Source: Bacteroidales bacterium Bact_23 (GTDB lineage: Bacteria; Bacteroidota; Bacteroidia; Bacteroidales; Lentimicrobiaceae). Taken from it: a stretch of 5,028 bases of DNA. The translations under genes were made by a program, and so were the position numbers. Shown one piece after another: positions 1 to 5,028 of the stretch. Under the pieces are notes generated by a model that made no database searches, was not told the DNA's origin, and was given only the letters and a program-made list of their open reading frames with translations. Within the stretch, counting starts at the first letter, position 1. The number at the start of each line of letters is the position of its first letter. The stretch is from contig LUZO01000427.1 in the NCBI GenBank assembly GCA_001603685.1, forward strand, positions 1 to 5,028. The letters run 5' to 3'.

Positions 1-24
1 GTTCATTACTAAAGGGGTTAAAGG

Positions 25-51
25 AATCCGGCAAATAACAAATGCGGGATT
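25..51. repeat. Imperfect inverted repeat (5 bp, mismatch, 3 bp; 9-base loop)
   Basis: AATCC at 25-29 pairs with GGATT at 47-51. After one G/G mismatch (30 against 46), GCA at 31-33 pairs with TGC at 43-45, leaving a 9-base loop. It lies about 80 bases past the GH13 stop codon. No clear T-run follows on either strand, so a terminator role is weak. It could instead be a 3'-end RNA structure or a protein-binding site. Confidence 0.35.
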
Positions 52-64
52 TACCATTTGGAAT

Positions 65-117
65 ATCTGTCAGTTTAAGCCTGATTAAACAAATTAAATC
101 CTTACAATCTGACAGTT
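65..117. repeat. Pair of 11-bp near-identical direct repeats, 42 bp apart
   Basis: ATCTGTCAGTT at 65-75 recurs as ATCTGACAGTT at 107-117 with one difference in 11 positions. The start-to-start distance is 42 bp, close to four helical turns. The CTGTCAG (67-73) and CTGACAG (109-115) cores are also exact reverse complements, so a 7-bp stem with a 35-base loop could form. It lies just past the GH13 stop. Its role is unknown. Confidence 0.4.
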
Positions 118-133
118 ATATCAATAAACCCAT

Positions 134-2965
134 CTAATTAACGAATATCCTGTGCGTTTTGTTCGAAAAATCACTCCTTATATATATAAGGTATAAGCCC
201 GGTTTTATCTCCCCGGATTGCGGCGACCAGGTAAAATTATGTTTTCCGGCAGTTATGCCGCCTGAATAAATGGATGCCACTTCCCTTCCTGTTATATCCA
301 GTGCCCCGATCTCCAGGTTTGTGTTCCTGCTGAACGACACCGGAATCACGATCTGATTACCCGAAGCAGGGTTTGGATAGGGCGGATAATCAATAAAACC
401 GCTTACGCCCGTATGGTCGCCGATGCCCAGTCCGGTTTCGGGTTTGACAAGCCGTTTGTCCGTATAAAGCCTGTATTCGCCGGCTTTTAACTCAATTTTA
501 TCCGTCAGTGAGGTTACATTTATGGAATCGCCGGTAAAATACTCATACCAAAAACCGGTTTTTGAAAAGCCGGGTTCCACAGATCCGGTGTTGACATCGA
601 AGTTTCCGATTACCACCACATTCATATCGGAATTATACAGGCTTATTTTTTTCTGAAGCCCGGTAACCGAGAGGGTGAAATCGGCGGTGCTGAATACTTC
701 ATGGCTCTGCCTGAGTTTGATCAGCGATGCGGTGACATTTTTAAGGGTTTTCCGCCTGTAGTCATTCAGATAGTTCCATCGGATTGGCTTTTCGCCAAGG
801 CGCCCGTTGTAATTGATGGAGTAATCATAGCCGAGCTCGCCGAATTGCCAGAGCATTTTCGGGCCGGGAATCATGTAATGGAACACGCCGGCGAGCTGTG
901 CACGCTGCATGGCAATGGTGGTGTCGCGTACCGGGTAAGCGGGATTGGTTGTGTTTCCCTCTTTCAATACGCGGTACAGCAGCCGCTCTTCATCATGGCT
1001 TTCCATATAGGCAACGAGGTTTGGCTCGTTCCAGCCCCTGGTCTTGTATGAAGCCTGGCTCAGGTTGTGCCCCGATGAAACTCCCCTCGCGGCAGCCGCA
1101 TATTCGTTGGTCATGTTGCCCCACAGCATCATGCCATAGTTGGCCAGCTCTTTCTCTTCCGAATTTTCGGCGAAATGCTCAAGAATGACATAGGCATCAG
1201 GATTGACCGACCAAATGGTGTCGGAGATGGCTTTCCATATGGCAATCCGCGAAGCATCATACTGCCCCCAGGCGGCGGTATTGCCAAGCGTGTTTTTCTG
1301 GGTAAAGCCTTTTGAAAGGTCGAAACGGTATCCATCGACCCTGAAATTTTCAATCCAGTATTTTACAACCCTGCTAACCAGCGCTTTGGTGTCAGGGCTT
1401 TCGTGGTTGAAATCGAAACCAACATTGTAATCATGTTTGGGAATGGGGTTGAACCATGGATTGTCGGGAGAGGGGCGGTTGTTGGCCGCATCCCAGTAAA
1501 GCATTACCATCGGCGATGTGCCGAAGGAGTGGTTCAGCACCATATCCATGATTACGGCAATCCCGTTTTTATGGCAGACATCTATGAATCGCTTCAGGTC
1601 TTCGGCCGGGCCGTAATACTTATCCGGTGCAAAATAGTAGTTGGGATTGTAGCCCCAGCTTGAGTTGCCTTCGAATTCGCTGAAAGGCATCAGTTCAATG
1701 GCGTTTATGCCGAGCTCTTTCAGGTAATTGAGGGTGTCGGTCAGTGTTTTGTAGTCGTGGTTTGCCACAAAGTCCCTGATTAACAGTTCATATATTACTA
1801 GTTTCGACTTATCAGGTGCCTGAAAATTATCGGTTTCCCAGACATACGGTTGCTGTGCCGTTTGAAGTACCGTAGCGATTCCGGTGGTTTTGGTTGCCGG
1901 ATATTCAGGCAGCACCGGGTAGGTTGACGGGCTGATGTATTTGTCATTCCACGGATCAGAGGCTTTTTCCGCATAAGGGTCACCGATTCTGATGTTTCCG
2001 TCAACCAGATACTGGAAGATGTACTCTTTCCCCGGTTCTAGATTTCCGATCGTTATCCAGAACCGTTTGCCGTCGGGTGTCTTAAACATATATCCTTCAT
2101 CGGTGAACTCCCAGTCGTTGAAATCGCCGATGACAAAGGCATATTCCTTGCCGGGTGCGTAAAGGCAGAGGGTTGCCGTGCTTTCATCAGGGTAATTGAT
2201 GCCATCAATGATGCCGGCAGGGAGTCCCTGAATGGTAACTTCTTGCCTGACAAAGTAATAGAATGTTTCCGTGGCTGATTCTCCCTGCCGGCTGGCAATC
2301 GCCTTTACAAGCTTTTTGCCTGTTCCTTCAGCCAACAGGGTAGTGGTCAGGGTGTTTCCTTCCACTGCGCTTATCAGTACATCGTCAACAAAAAGAAACA
2401 GGGAATCGGCTTTGTTTGAAATGATTTCCACGGGAATCTCATCGCCTGGTAGTACCAGTAACTCATTGTTTTCAGGAGAGTTAAACCGGACGAACAGGCC
2501 ATCGGGATAAACATCTGCAAAGATATCGCCTCCGGTTTCGGTTTTCCCTTCCAGCCACTTGTTGTTAACCATTGTACTGCTTCTGAACACAAAAGCCATT
2601 TGCAGAATGGTTTCGCCGGCGGGTACATTATAATATTGCCGGACTGAGGGGCCAATGGTAAGTTTATACAGGTTTTCCCCGATTCTTTGCAGCAAAGTTT
2701 CCGGCGTGTTTTGTCCCCAGTCTGTTTTCACATATTTCCAGTCCGAGGGCGCTGTGCTCAGGTTTGTTATAACTCCGGTGTGGGCATACACATCTCCGGT
2801 ATATCCGGCCAGCCCGCCACTGCCCAGCGTTGCATCGAAGATTACTTCCACCGAATCATTATCCGACGGGAATGAGGGGATGGTTACGATAAGCTGGGCT
2901 CTGCCAATTAACGAAGCGGTTAACATCAATATACAGAGGGCAAGGGATTTGGGATTGAATTTCAT
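134..2965 (-). CDS. Secreted GH13 alpha-amylase-family glycoside hydrolase with T9SS C-terminal sorting domain
   Basis: This is a 943-residue enzyme predicted to hydrolyse or rearrange alpha-glucosidic bonds of starch-like glucans outside the cell. Residues 1-23 are a signal peptide (cleavage GRA|Q). Residues 24-155 form a beta-rich module with FDATLG, GDVYAHTGV and AFVFRS motifs that I recall from other Bacteroidota amylases. Residues 157-240 look Ig-like, and 243-352 are an E-set/CBM48-like module (GDFNDW at 280-285). The TIM barrel follows from about 388 to 765. Conserved GH13 regions are DMVLNH (474-479), FDFNH (517-521), YRFD (R547, nucleophile D549), VILEH (acid/base E596) and ESHD (H657, stabiliser D658), so the catalytic set is intact. 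A C-terminal beta domain leads to the sorting domain, with YPNPAS at 863-868 and a KTHRIFVN terminus. The ATG at 2965 is preferred over an in-frame TTG at 2998: it gives a compact signal peptide and fits the candidate promoter. The stop is TAG. Substrate and exact reaction (amylase, pullulanase or transferase) cannot be fixed from motifs. Confidence 0.95.
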   Translation of the reverse strand: MKFNPKSLALCILMLTASLIGRAQLIVTIPSFPSDNDSVEVIFDATLGSGGLAGYTGDVYAHTGVITNLSTAPSDWKYVKTDWGQNTPETLLQRIGENLYKLTIGPSVRQYYNVPAGETILQMAFVFRSSTMVNNKWLEGKTETGGDIFADVYPDGLFVRFNSPENNELLVLPGDEIPVEIISNKADSLFLFVDDVLISAVEGNTLTTTLLAEGTGKKLVKAIASRQGESATETFYYFVRQEVTIQGLPAGIIDGINYPDESTATLCLYAPGKEYAFVIGDFNDWEFTDEGYMFKTPDGKRFWITIGNLEPGKEYIFQYLVDGNIRIGDPYAEKASDPWNDKYISPSTYPVLPEYPATKTTGIATVLQTAQQPYVWETDNFQAPDKSKLVIYELLIRDFVANHDYKTLTDTLNYLKELGINAIELMPFSEFEGNSSWGYNPNYYFAPDKYYGPAEDLKRFIDVCHKNGIAVIMDMVLNHSFGTSPMVMLYWDAANNRPSPDNPWFNPIPKHDYNVGFDFNHESPDTKALVSRVVKYWIENFRVDGYRFDLSKGFTQKNTLGNTAAWGQYDASRIAIWKAISDTIWSVNPDAYVILEHFAENSEEKELANYGMMLWGNMTNEYAAAARGVSSGHNLSQASYKTRGWNEPNLVAYMESHDEERLLYRVLKEGNTTNPAYPVRDTTIAMQRAQLAGVFHYMIPGPKMLWQFGELGYDYSINYNGRLGEKPIRWNYLNDYRRKTLKNVTASLIKLRQSHEVFSTADFTLSVTGLQKKISLYNSDMNVVVIGNFDVNTGSVEPGFSKTGFWYEYFTGDSINVTSLTDKIELKAGEYRLYTDKRLVKPETGLGIGDHTGVSGFIDYPPYPNPASGNQIVIPVSFSRNTNLEIGALDITGREVASIYSGGITAGKHNFTWSPQSGEIKPGLYLIYIRSDFSNKTHRIFVN

Positions 2966-3008
2966 AATAAAGATGATAAAATCAGACTTGAGGATCAAAA
3001 CCGTATTA

Positions 3009-3040
3009 CAAAAATAGGGTTTTAAACCATTGAATTCGAA
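3009..3040 (-). promoter_or_regulatory. Candidate promoter of the GH13 gene
   Basis: Read on the minus strand, 3016-3009 is TATTTTTG, a full match to the Bacteroidota -7 consensus TAnnTTTG. Twenty bases upstream, 3040-3037 reads TTCG, three of four matches to the -33 TTTG. Transcription would begin near 3004, giving a leader of about 40 bases to the ATG at 2965 but only a few bases to the alternative TTG at 2998, which favours the ATG. Confidence 0.45.
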
Positions 3041-3073
3041 TACCGGCTAATTATCAGGAGGTATTTAGCCGTA
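3041..3073. repeat. Inverted repeat abutting the GH13 promoter; candidate operator
   Basis: CGGCTAA at 3044-3050 is the exact reverse complement of TTAGCCG at 3065-3071. Allowing one bulged C, the match extends to TA/TA at 3041-3042 and 3072-3073. The arm centres are 21 bp apart, two helical turns, as expected for a dimeric regulator. It sits directly upstream of the GH13 -33 region and about 100 bases upstream of the lipoprotein promoter. As RNA it would be a hairpin with a 14-base loop, but it lies outside both predicted transcripts, so a DNA-binding site is more likely. The regulator is unknown. Confidence 0.4.
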
Positions 3074-3173
3074 GTGATTTAATTGCTGCATCAAGACTAT
3101 TTCAGGAAATGTTCAGGTACAGGCATTTTATGACCTTTTTGTTTTGCAAACTTCATGGCAACATACTAATTCA

Positions 3174-3204
3174 TTGCTAAAACCGTTGATTATTAGTATA
3201 TTTG
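3174..3204 (+). promoter_or_regulatory. Bacteroidota-type promoter of the lipoprotein gene
   Basis: TTG at 3174-3176 is followed after exactly 20 bases by TATATTTG at 3197-3204, which matches TAnnTTTG at every defined position. This is the -33/-7 layout known for the Bacteroidota primary sigma factor. Transcription would start near 3209-3211, leaving a leader of about 46 bases to the ATG at 3257. Confidence 0.65.
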
Positions 3205-3214
3205 TATTTTTCGC

Positions 3215-3230
3215 CCGGGAGGAATTCCGG
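3215..3230 (+). promoter_or_regulatory. 5'-leader hairpin with GGAA (GNRA) tetraloop covering a GGGAGG motif
   Basis: CCGGGA at 3215-3220 pairs with TTCCGG at 3225-3230 (six pairs, one G-U) and closes a GGAA loop, a GNRA tetraloop. It would lie at the very 5' end of the lipoprotein mRNA. The only Shine-Dalgarno-like motif here, GGGAGG at 3217-3222, falls in the stem and loop. That motif would serve the in-frame TTG at 3233 (10-base spacing), not the ATG at 3257. The hairpin may protect the mRNA 5' end or limit initiation at the TTG. Confidence 0.4.
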
Positions 3231-3256
3231 TTTTGAAAATTTTCAAATGTTCAGTC

Positions 3257-3643
3257 ATGAGATATTTAATTAGTTCGGCATTGCGGAGAGCGGTTTTGGC
3301 AGCCGGAGTCATTATTTTGATTGGTTTTTTGCTGTTCTCCTGTTCTGATAAAGAGGAAGAAAAGGATTTGTCAGATACCTGCTATGTGCAATTGTTTGAC
3401 GGAGACAGATTCAAGGGAGACAATATCATTGTTTACGGGCCGGGGGAGTTTGCCAGCCTTGTAAGTTTGCCCGGATCAACGAAGAATTGGGATGATGAAG
3501 CGGATTCATTCAAATCCGGTGAAAATACCACGGTAATTTTCTGGTTCCTCCCCAATTTCGAGGGTGATTCGGTGGTTTATTCCAACGGTGCTGAAGAGCC
3601 TTCGATGGAGGAGCCAAGATCGATGAAGATTCGCTGTAATTGA
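3257..3643 (+). CDS. Small lipoprotein with a beta/gamma-crystallin-like domain
   Basis: The protein has 128 residues. A lipoprotein signal peptide (R2, R10 and R11, then a hydrophobic core) ends in the lipobox LFSC, with the lipidated Cys at 29. The next residues, SDKEEE, resemble the acidic export signal that sends Bacteroidota lipoproteins to the cell surface. The roughly 100-residue mature part reads as one beta/gamma-crystallin domain made of two Greek-key motifs. Motif 1 begins VQLFDGDRFKGD and ends at DDEADS (79-84), close to the calcium-site pattern N/D-N/D-x-x-S/T-S but with Asp at the fifth position. Motif 2 begins VIFWFLPNFEGD and ends at EEPRSM (118-123), a degenerate version. Cys42 and Cys127 bracket the domain and could form a disulphide. 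An in-frame TTG at 3233 would add eight residues and has a GGGAGG upstream; I prefer the ATG because the signal peptide is complete from it. The gene diverges from GH13 and converges on the porin gene. Calcium binding and any role in sugar use are inferences. Confidence 0.8.
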   Translation: MRYLISSALRRAVLAAGVIILIGFLLFSCSDKEEEKDLSDTCYVQLFDGDRFKGDNIIVYGPGEFASLVSLPGSTKNWDDEADSFKSGENTTVIFWFLPNFEGDSVVYSNGAEEPSMEEPRSMKIRCN

Positions 3644-3644
3644 C

Positions 3645-3665
3645 CCCTGTGCTGTACAGGGTTTT
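3645..3665 (+). terminator. Candidate intrinsic terminator of the lipoprotein gene
   Basis: CCCTGT at 3645-3650 pairs with ACAGGG at 3656-3661 (six perfect pairs, five-base loop) and is followed directly by TTTT at 3662-3665. It starts two bases past the lipoprotein stop. The stem is short and the T-run brief, so strength is probably modest. On the minus strand no T-run follows, so it should not end porin transcription, which would run into the 3' end of the lipoprotein gene. Confidence 0.45.
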
Positions 3666-3686
3666 GCAATGGATAGTTTTGGATAA

Positions 3687-4829
3687 TCAGATTTCAAATT
3701 CGAATCTGAATATTCCGACCAGTGCATTTTTTAGGCTGTTTTTTCTTCCTGAAGGGTGGAAAATATACTGCAGATCAGGCTGGATGTAAAGCCAGTCGGT
3801 AATCTGTTTTTTCCATGTGAGTTCAATTACCGATTCGTGCCCCAGATCCTCCCTGAGTTTAGCGTATGCGCCTGAGATGCCGATAATATCATCTTTTCTC
3901 TTGCTTAAAAAACCTTTGGCATTGATTCCCATTCCCAGATATAACTTGTTCAGGCTGATTTCGGAAGGGCTATAACCCGTGTGAATGAAGGCATTGAAGC
4001 ACCTGTCGTTATGCTGCCATAATTTCTGTTCATAATTCAGGTAGGTTCCGGCGGTATTGGTGTTCAGCGAATCCGGAAAGTCATCAAAAAAGTTTCTTTC
4101 AATAAAATGGTCGTGTACGAAGATGCCAAATTTGTAGATGCCGGGTAAGCCATTGATTTCAATCCGGCTCTGAAATTCAGAAACCATGAGTAAGCCATCC
4201 CCCTCCTTAAACTGCCATTTTAGGTTATAGGGATTGTCGTCAAAATCGGTCGGGGATCCGTCGTAGATGGCATTCAGCCAGGACATTTTATCGTTGATAT
4301 TCCATTTTGTGGTAATTCCGGGTGCCGTTAGCGGGAAAATGGGCGCATGCAGGTTGAGCGAGATTATGGGCAAAATACCAAACGAACTGTTCAGATAAAA
4401 ATCACCACATTCTACGGTGGCCAGTTCCAGATTAAGATCCTGAAGCCCTATGGTAAATTCAAAATTATTGATTACCTGTTTATACCATAATTCTTCGAGA
4501 AAGGTATGTTTCCCTGCTTCGATGTTCGATGCCACCTGAATATCGCCGATCAGTACTTCGGATGGTGATTGCCCGTGGGTATTGCTGATGTTCAGATGAA
4601 ATGTACCGCCTTTCCACATCCGGGCACTTTCGGTGTTCAGAGAAAGGTTGATGCCGGCCAGCCCAAGATAAGCAGTTCCCTTTTTTATTCCGCCTGAAAA
4701 GTTTGAAAGAAAATCGCCGGTATAGGATGCGCCGAAAGAGAAAGCTTTCTCTTCTTCATTTAAATTCTGAGCATTAACACCAAATGCAAGTATAATCAGT
4801 GATACGAGTAGTAAAAGCTTTGAGCGCAT
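3687..4829 (-). CDS. OprB-type carbohydrate-selective outer-membrane porin
   Basis: This 380-residue protein is predicted to be an outer-membrane beta-barrel channel for passive uptake of small sugars. Residues 1-20 are a signal peptide (VNA|Q). OprB-family hallmarks appear in order: GDIQVASN with LEELWYKQ (95-118), GLQDLNLE followed by GDFYLNSSFGI (128-151), APIFPLTAPG (162-171), AIYDGSP (187-193), alternating strands around GLPGIYKFGIFVHD (227-240), and the C-terminal strands IQPDLQYIFHPSG (349-361) and VGIFRFEFEI (371-380). The last residue is Ile rather than the Phe usual in proteobacterial porins. The length is slightly below proteobacterial OprB, and there is no SLH domain. The ATG at 4829 is preceded by an A-rich stretch instead of a Shine-Dalgarno site, as is common in Bacteroidota. 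The stop is TGA, 43 bases from the convergent lipoprotein stop. The sugar transported is not readable from sequence. Confidence 0.88.
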   Translation of the reverse strand: MRSKLLLLVSLIILAFGVNAQNLNEEEKAFSFGASYTGDFLSNFSGGIKKGTAYLGLAGINLSLNTESARMWKGGTFHLNISNTHGQSPSEVLIGDIQVASNIEAGKHTFLEELWYKQVINNFEFTIGLQDLNLELATVECGDFYLNSSFGILPIISLNLHAPIFPLTAPGITTKWNINDKMSWLNAIYDGSPTDFDDNPYNLKWQFKEGDGLLMVSEFQSRIEINGLPGIYKFGIFVHDHFIERNFFDDFPDSLNTNTAGTYLNYEQKLWQHNDRCFNAFIHTGYSPSEISLNKLYLGMGINAKGFLSKRKDDIIGISGAYAKLREDLGHESVIELTWKKQITDWLYIQPDLQYIFHPSGRKNSLKNALVGIFRFEFEI

Positions 4830-4892
4830 TTTGCTAAATCTATATTTTTTAGAAACTAAAAAAATGAGGTTTAAGATGTTTTAGACAATTAA

Positions 4893-4909
4893 AAAGGAAT
4901 TCCCCCTTT
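4893..4909 (-). promoter_or_regulatory. Short leader hairpin upstream of the porin gene
   Basis: On the minus strand, AAAGG (4909-4905) pairs with CCTTT (4897-4893) across a seven-base loop, and the T-run continues to 4891. If transcription starts near 4923 this lies in the porin leader and has the shape of a weak attenuator. The stem is only five pairs. The alternative fold is the self-complementary GGAATTCC at 4896-4903. Confidence 0.2.
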
Positions 4910-4929
4910 GCCTGTTTCTTTTCAGCGTG

Positions 4930-4937
4930 CAAAATTA
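4930..4937 (-). promoter_or_regulatory. Candidate -7 element of the porin gene
   Basis: Read on the minus strand, 4937-4930 is TAATTTTG, matching TAnnTTTG at all defined positions. No convincing TTG lies 19-21 bases upstream. Transcription would begin near 4923, giving a leader of about 95 bases. In such AT-rich DNA a chance match is quite possible. Confidence 0.3.
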
Positions 4938-5028
4938 AAATAAATTCCCAGAAGTTTTGTTCTAAATTACGATATAGCGTATTAAATATCAGTAAATCAA
5001 TTAAATATAATTTAATTAAGACTAAATA

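Larger units (their letters stand above)
1..133. other. Intergenic flank downstream of the GH13 gene; no supported gene
   Basis: No complete gene is visible. Two plus-strand frames run in from the left edge: one ends at a TAA at 36-38 (last residues LLKGLKESGK), the other at a TAA at 86-88. Either could be the last codons of a gene pointing toward the GH13 gene, but both are too short to judge. The stretch also holds an imperfect inverted repeat (25-51) and a spaced pair of near-identical 11-mers (65-117). No strong hairpin plus T-run that would end GH13 transcription is seen. Confidence 0.5.
4830..5028. other. AT-rich region upstream of the porin gene
   Basis: This region is much richer in A+T than the genes and most likely holds the porin control region. 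A minus-strand frame stays open from the right edge (5028) to a TAA ending at 4849, 59 codons with no ATG, rich in Leu, Ile and Phe. It would stop 19 bases before the porin ATG. Its composition looks non-coding, but it could be the end of a gene that starts outside the window. Near-palindromic A/T runs around 4993-5015 could be an UP-like or nucleoid-protein site. Confidence 0.5.

Noticed and set aside
3..38. Possible 3' end of a plus-strand gene (LLKGLKESGK then TAA)
   Set aside because: Eleven codons are too few to call a gene. A second frame is open even longer, to 88, so neither can be chosen.
701..1051. Plus-strand open frame of 116 codons opposite the GH13 gene
   Set aside because: It lies wholly within the catalytic-domain coding sequence on the other strand and its translation resembles no family I know. 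It is a shadow of codon bias.
2966..2998. Eleven-residue N-terminal extension of the GH13 protein from a TTG at 2998
   Set aside because: The start would be TTG, the extension spoils a compact signal peptide, and the candidate promoter would leave a leader of only a few bases.
2655..3017. Plus-strand open frame of 120 codons covering the start of the GH13 gene
   Set aside because: Almost all of it is antisense to the GH13 N-terminus, with no promoter or recognisable domain, so it is a shadow frame.
3055..3060. AGGAGG in the loop of the 3041-3073 inverted repeat, read as a ribosome binding site
   Set aside because: No start codon at suitable spacing opens a frame beyond a few codons, and the site lies upstream of the inferred lipoprotein transcript start.
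3143..3150. TTTGCAAA palindrome as a regulator site
   Set aside because: An 8-bp AT-rich palindrome is expected by chance in a region this size, and no second copy was noticed.

Overview
The window looks like chromosomal DNA of a Bacteroidota (Bacteroidetes) species. Three things point there: a secreted enzyme ending in a type IX secretion (T9SS) C-terminal sorting domain, a lipoprotein with an acidic run directly after the lipobox cysteine, and promoter-like sequences of the TTG-N20-TAnnTTTG kind with no ordinary Shine-Dalgarno sites. The genus cannot be read from the sequence. The genes have moderate GC, while the right-hand end is strongly AT-rich.

Layout. Positions 1-133 hold no gene I can support, only inverted and direct repeats downstream of the first gene. 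Positions 134-2965 (minus strand) encode a large multidomain GH13 alpha-amylase-family enzyme with a signal peptide, three N-terminal beta-sandwich modules, a catalytic barrel with the full D/E/D triad, a C-terminal beta domain and a T9SS sorting domain. Positions 2966-3256 are a divergent intergenic region with a candidate promoter for each flanking gene, an inverted repeat and a short GNRA hairpin. Positions 3257-3643 (plus strand) encode a small lipoprotein whose mature part reads as one beta/gamma-crystallin domain. A small terminator-like hairpin fills the 43-base convergent gap. Positions 3687-4829 (minus strand) encode an OprB-type carbohydrate porin. Positions 4830-5028 are its AT-rich upstream region.

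How the parts may work together (inference). The GH13 enzyme would be exported through the T9SS and cut alpha-glucan outside the cell. The OprB-type porin would let small sugars diffuse across the outer membrane. No SusC/SusD pair is present here, so if the genes are linked this would be a degrade-outside, diffuse-in arrangement. The orientations (minus, plus, minus) and the separate candidate promoters mean the three genes are not one operon, so the link is proximity only. I see no CRISPR array, mobile element, tRNA or rRNA, and nothing that is clearly a new biological system. The least ordinary items are the crystallin-like lipoprotein and the regulatory architecture in front of it.
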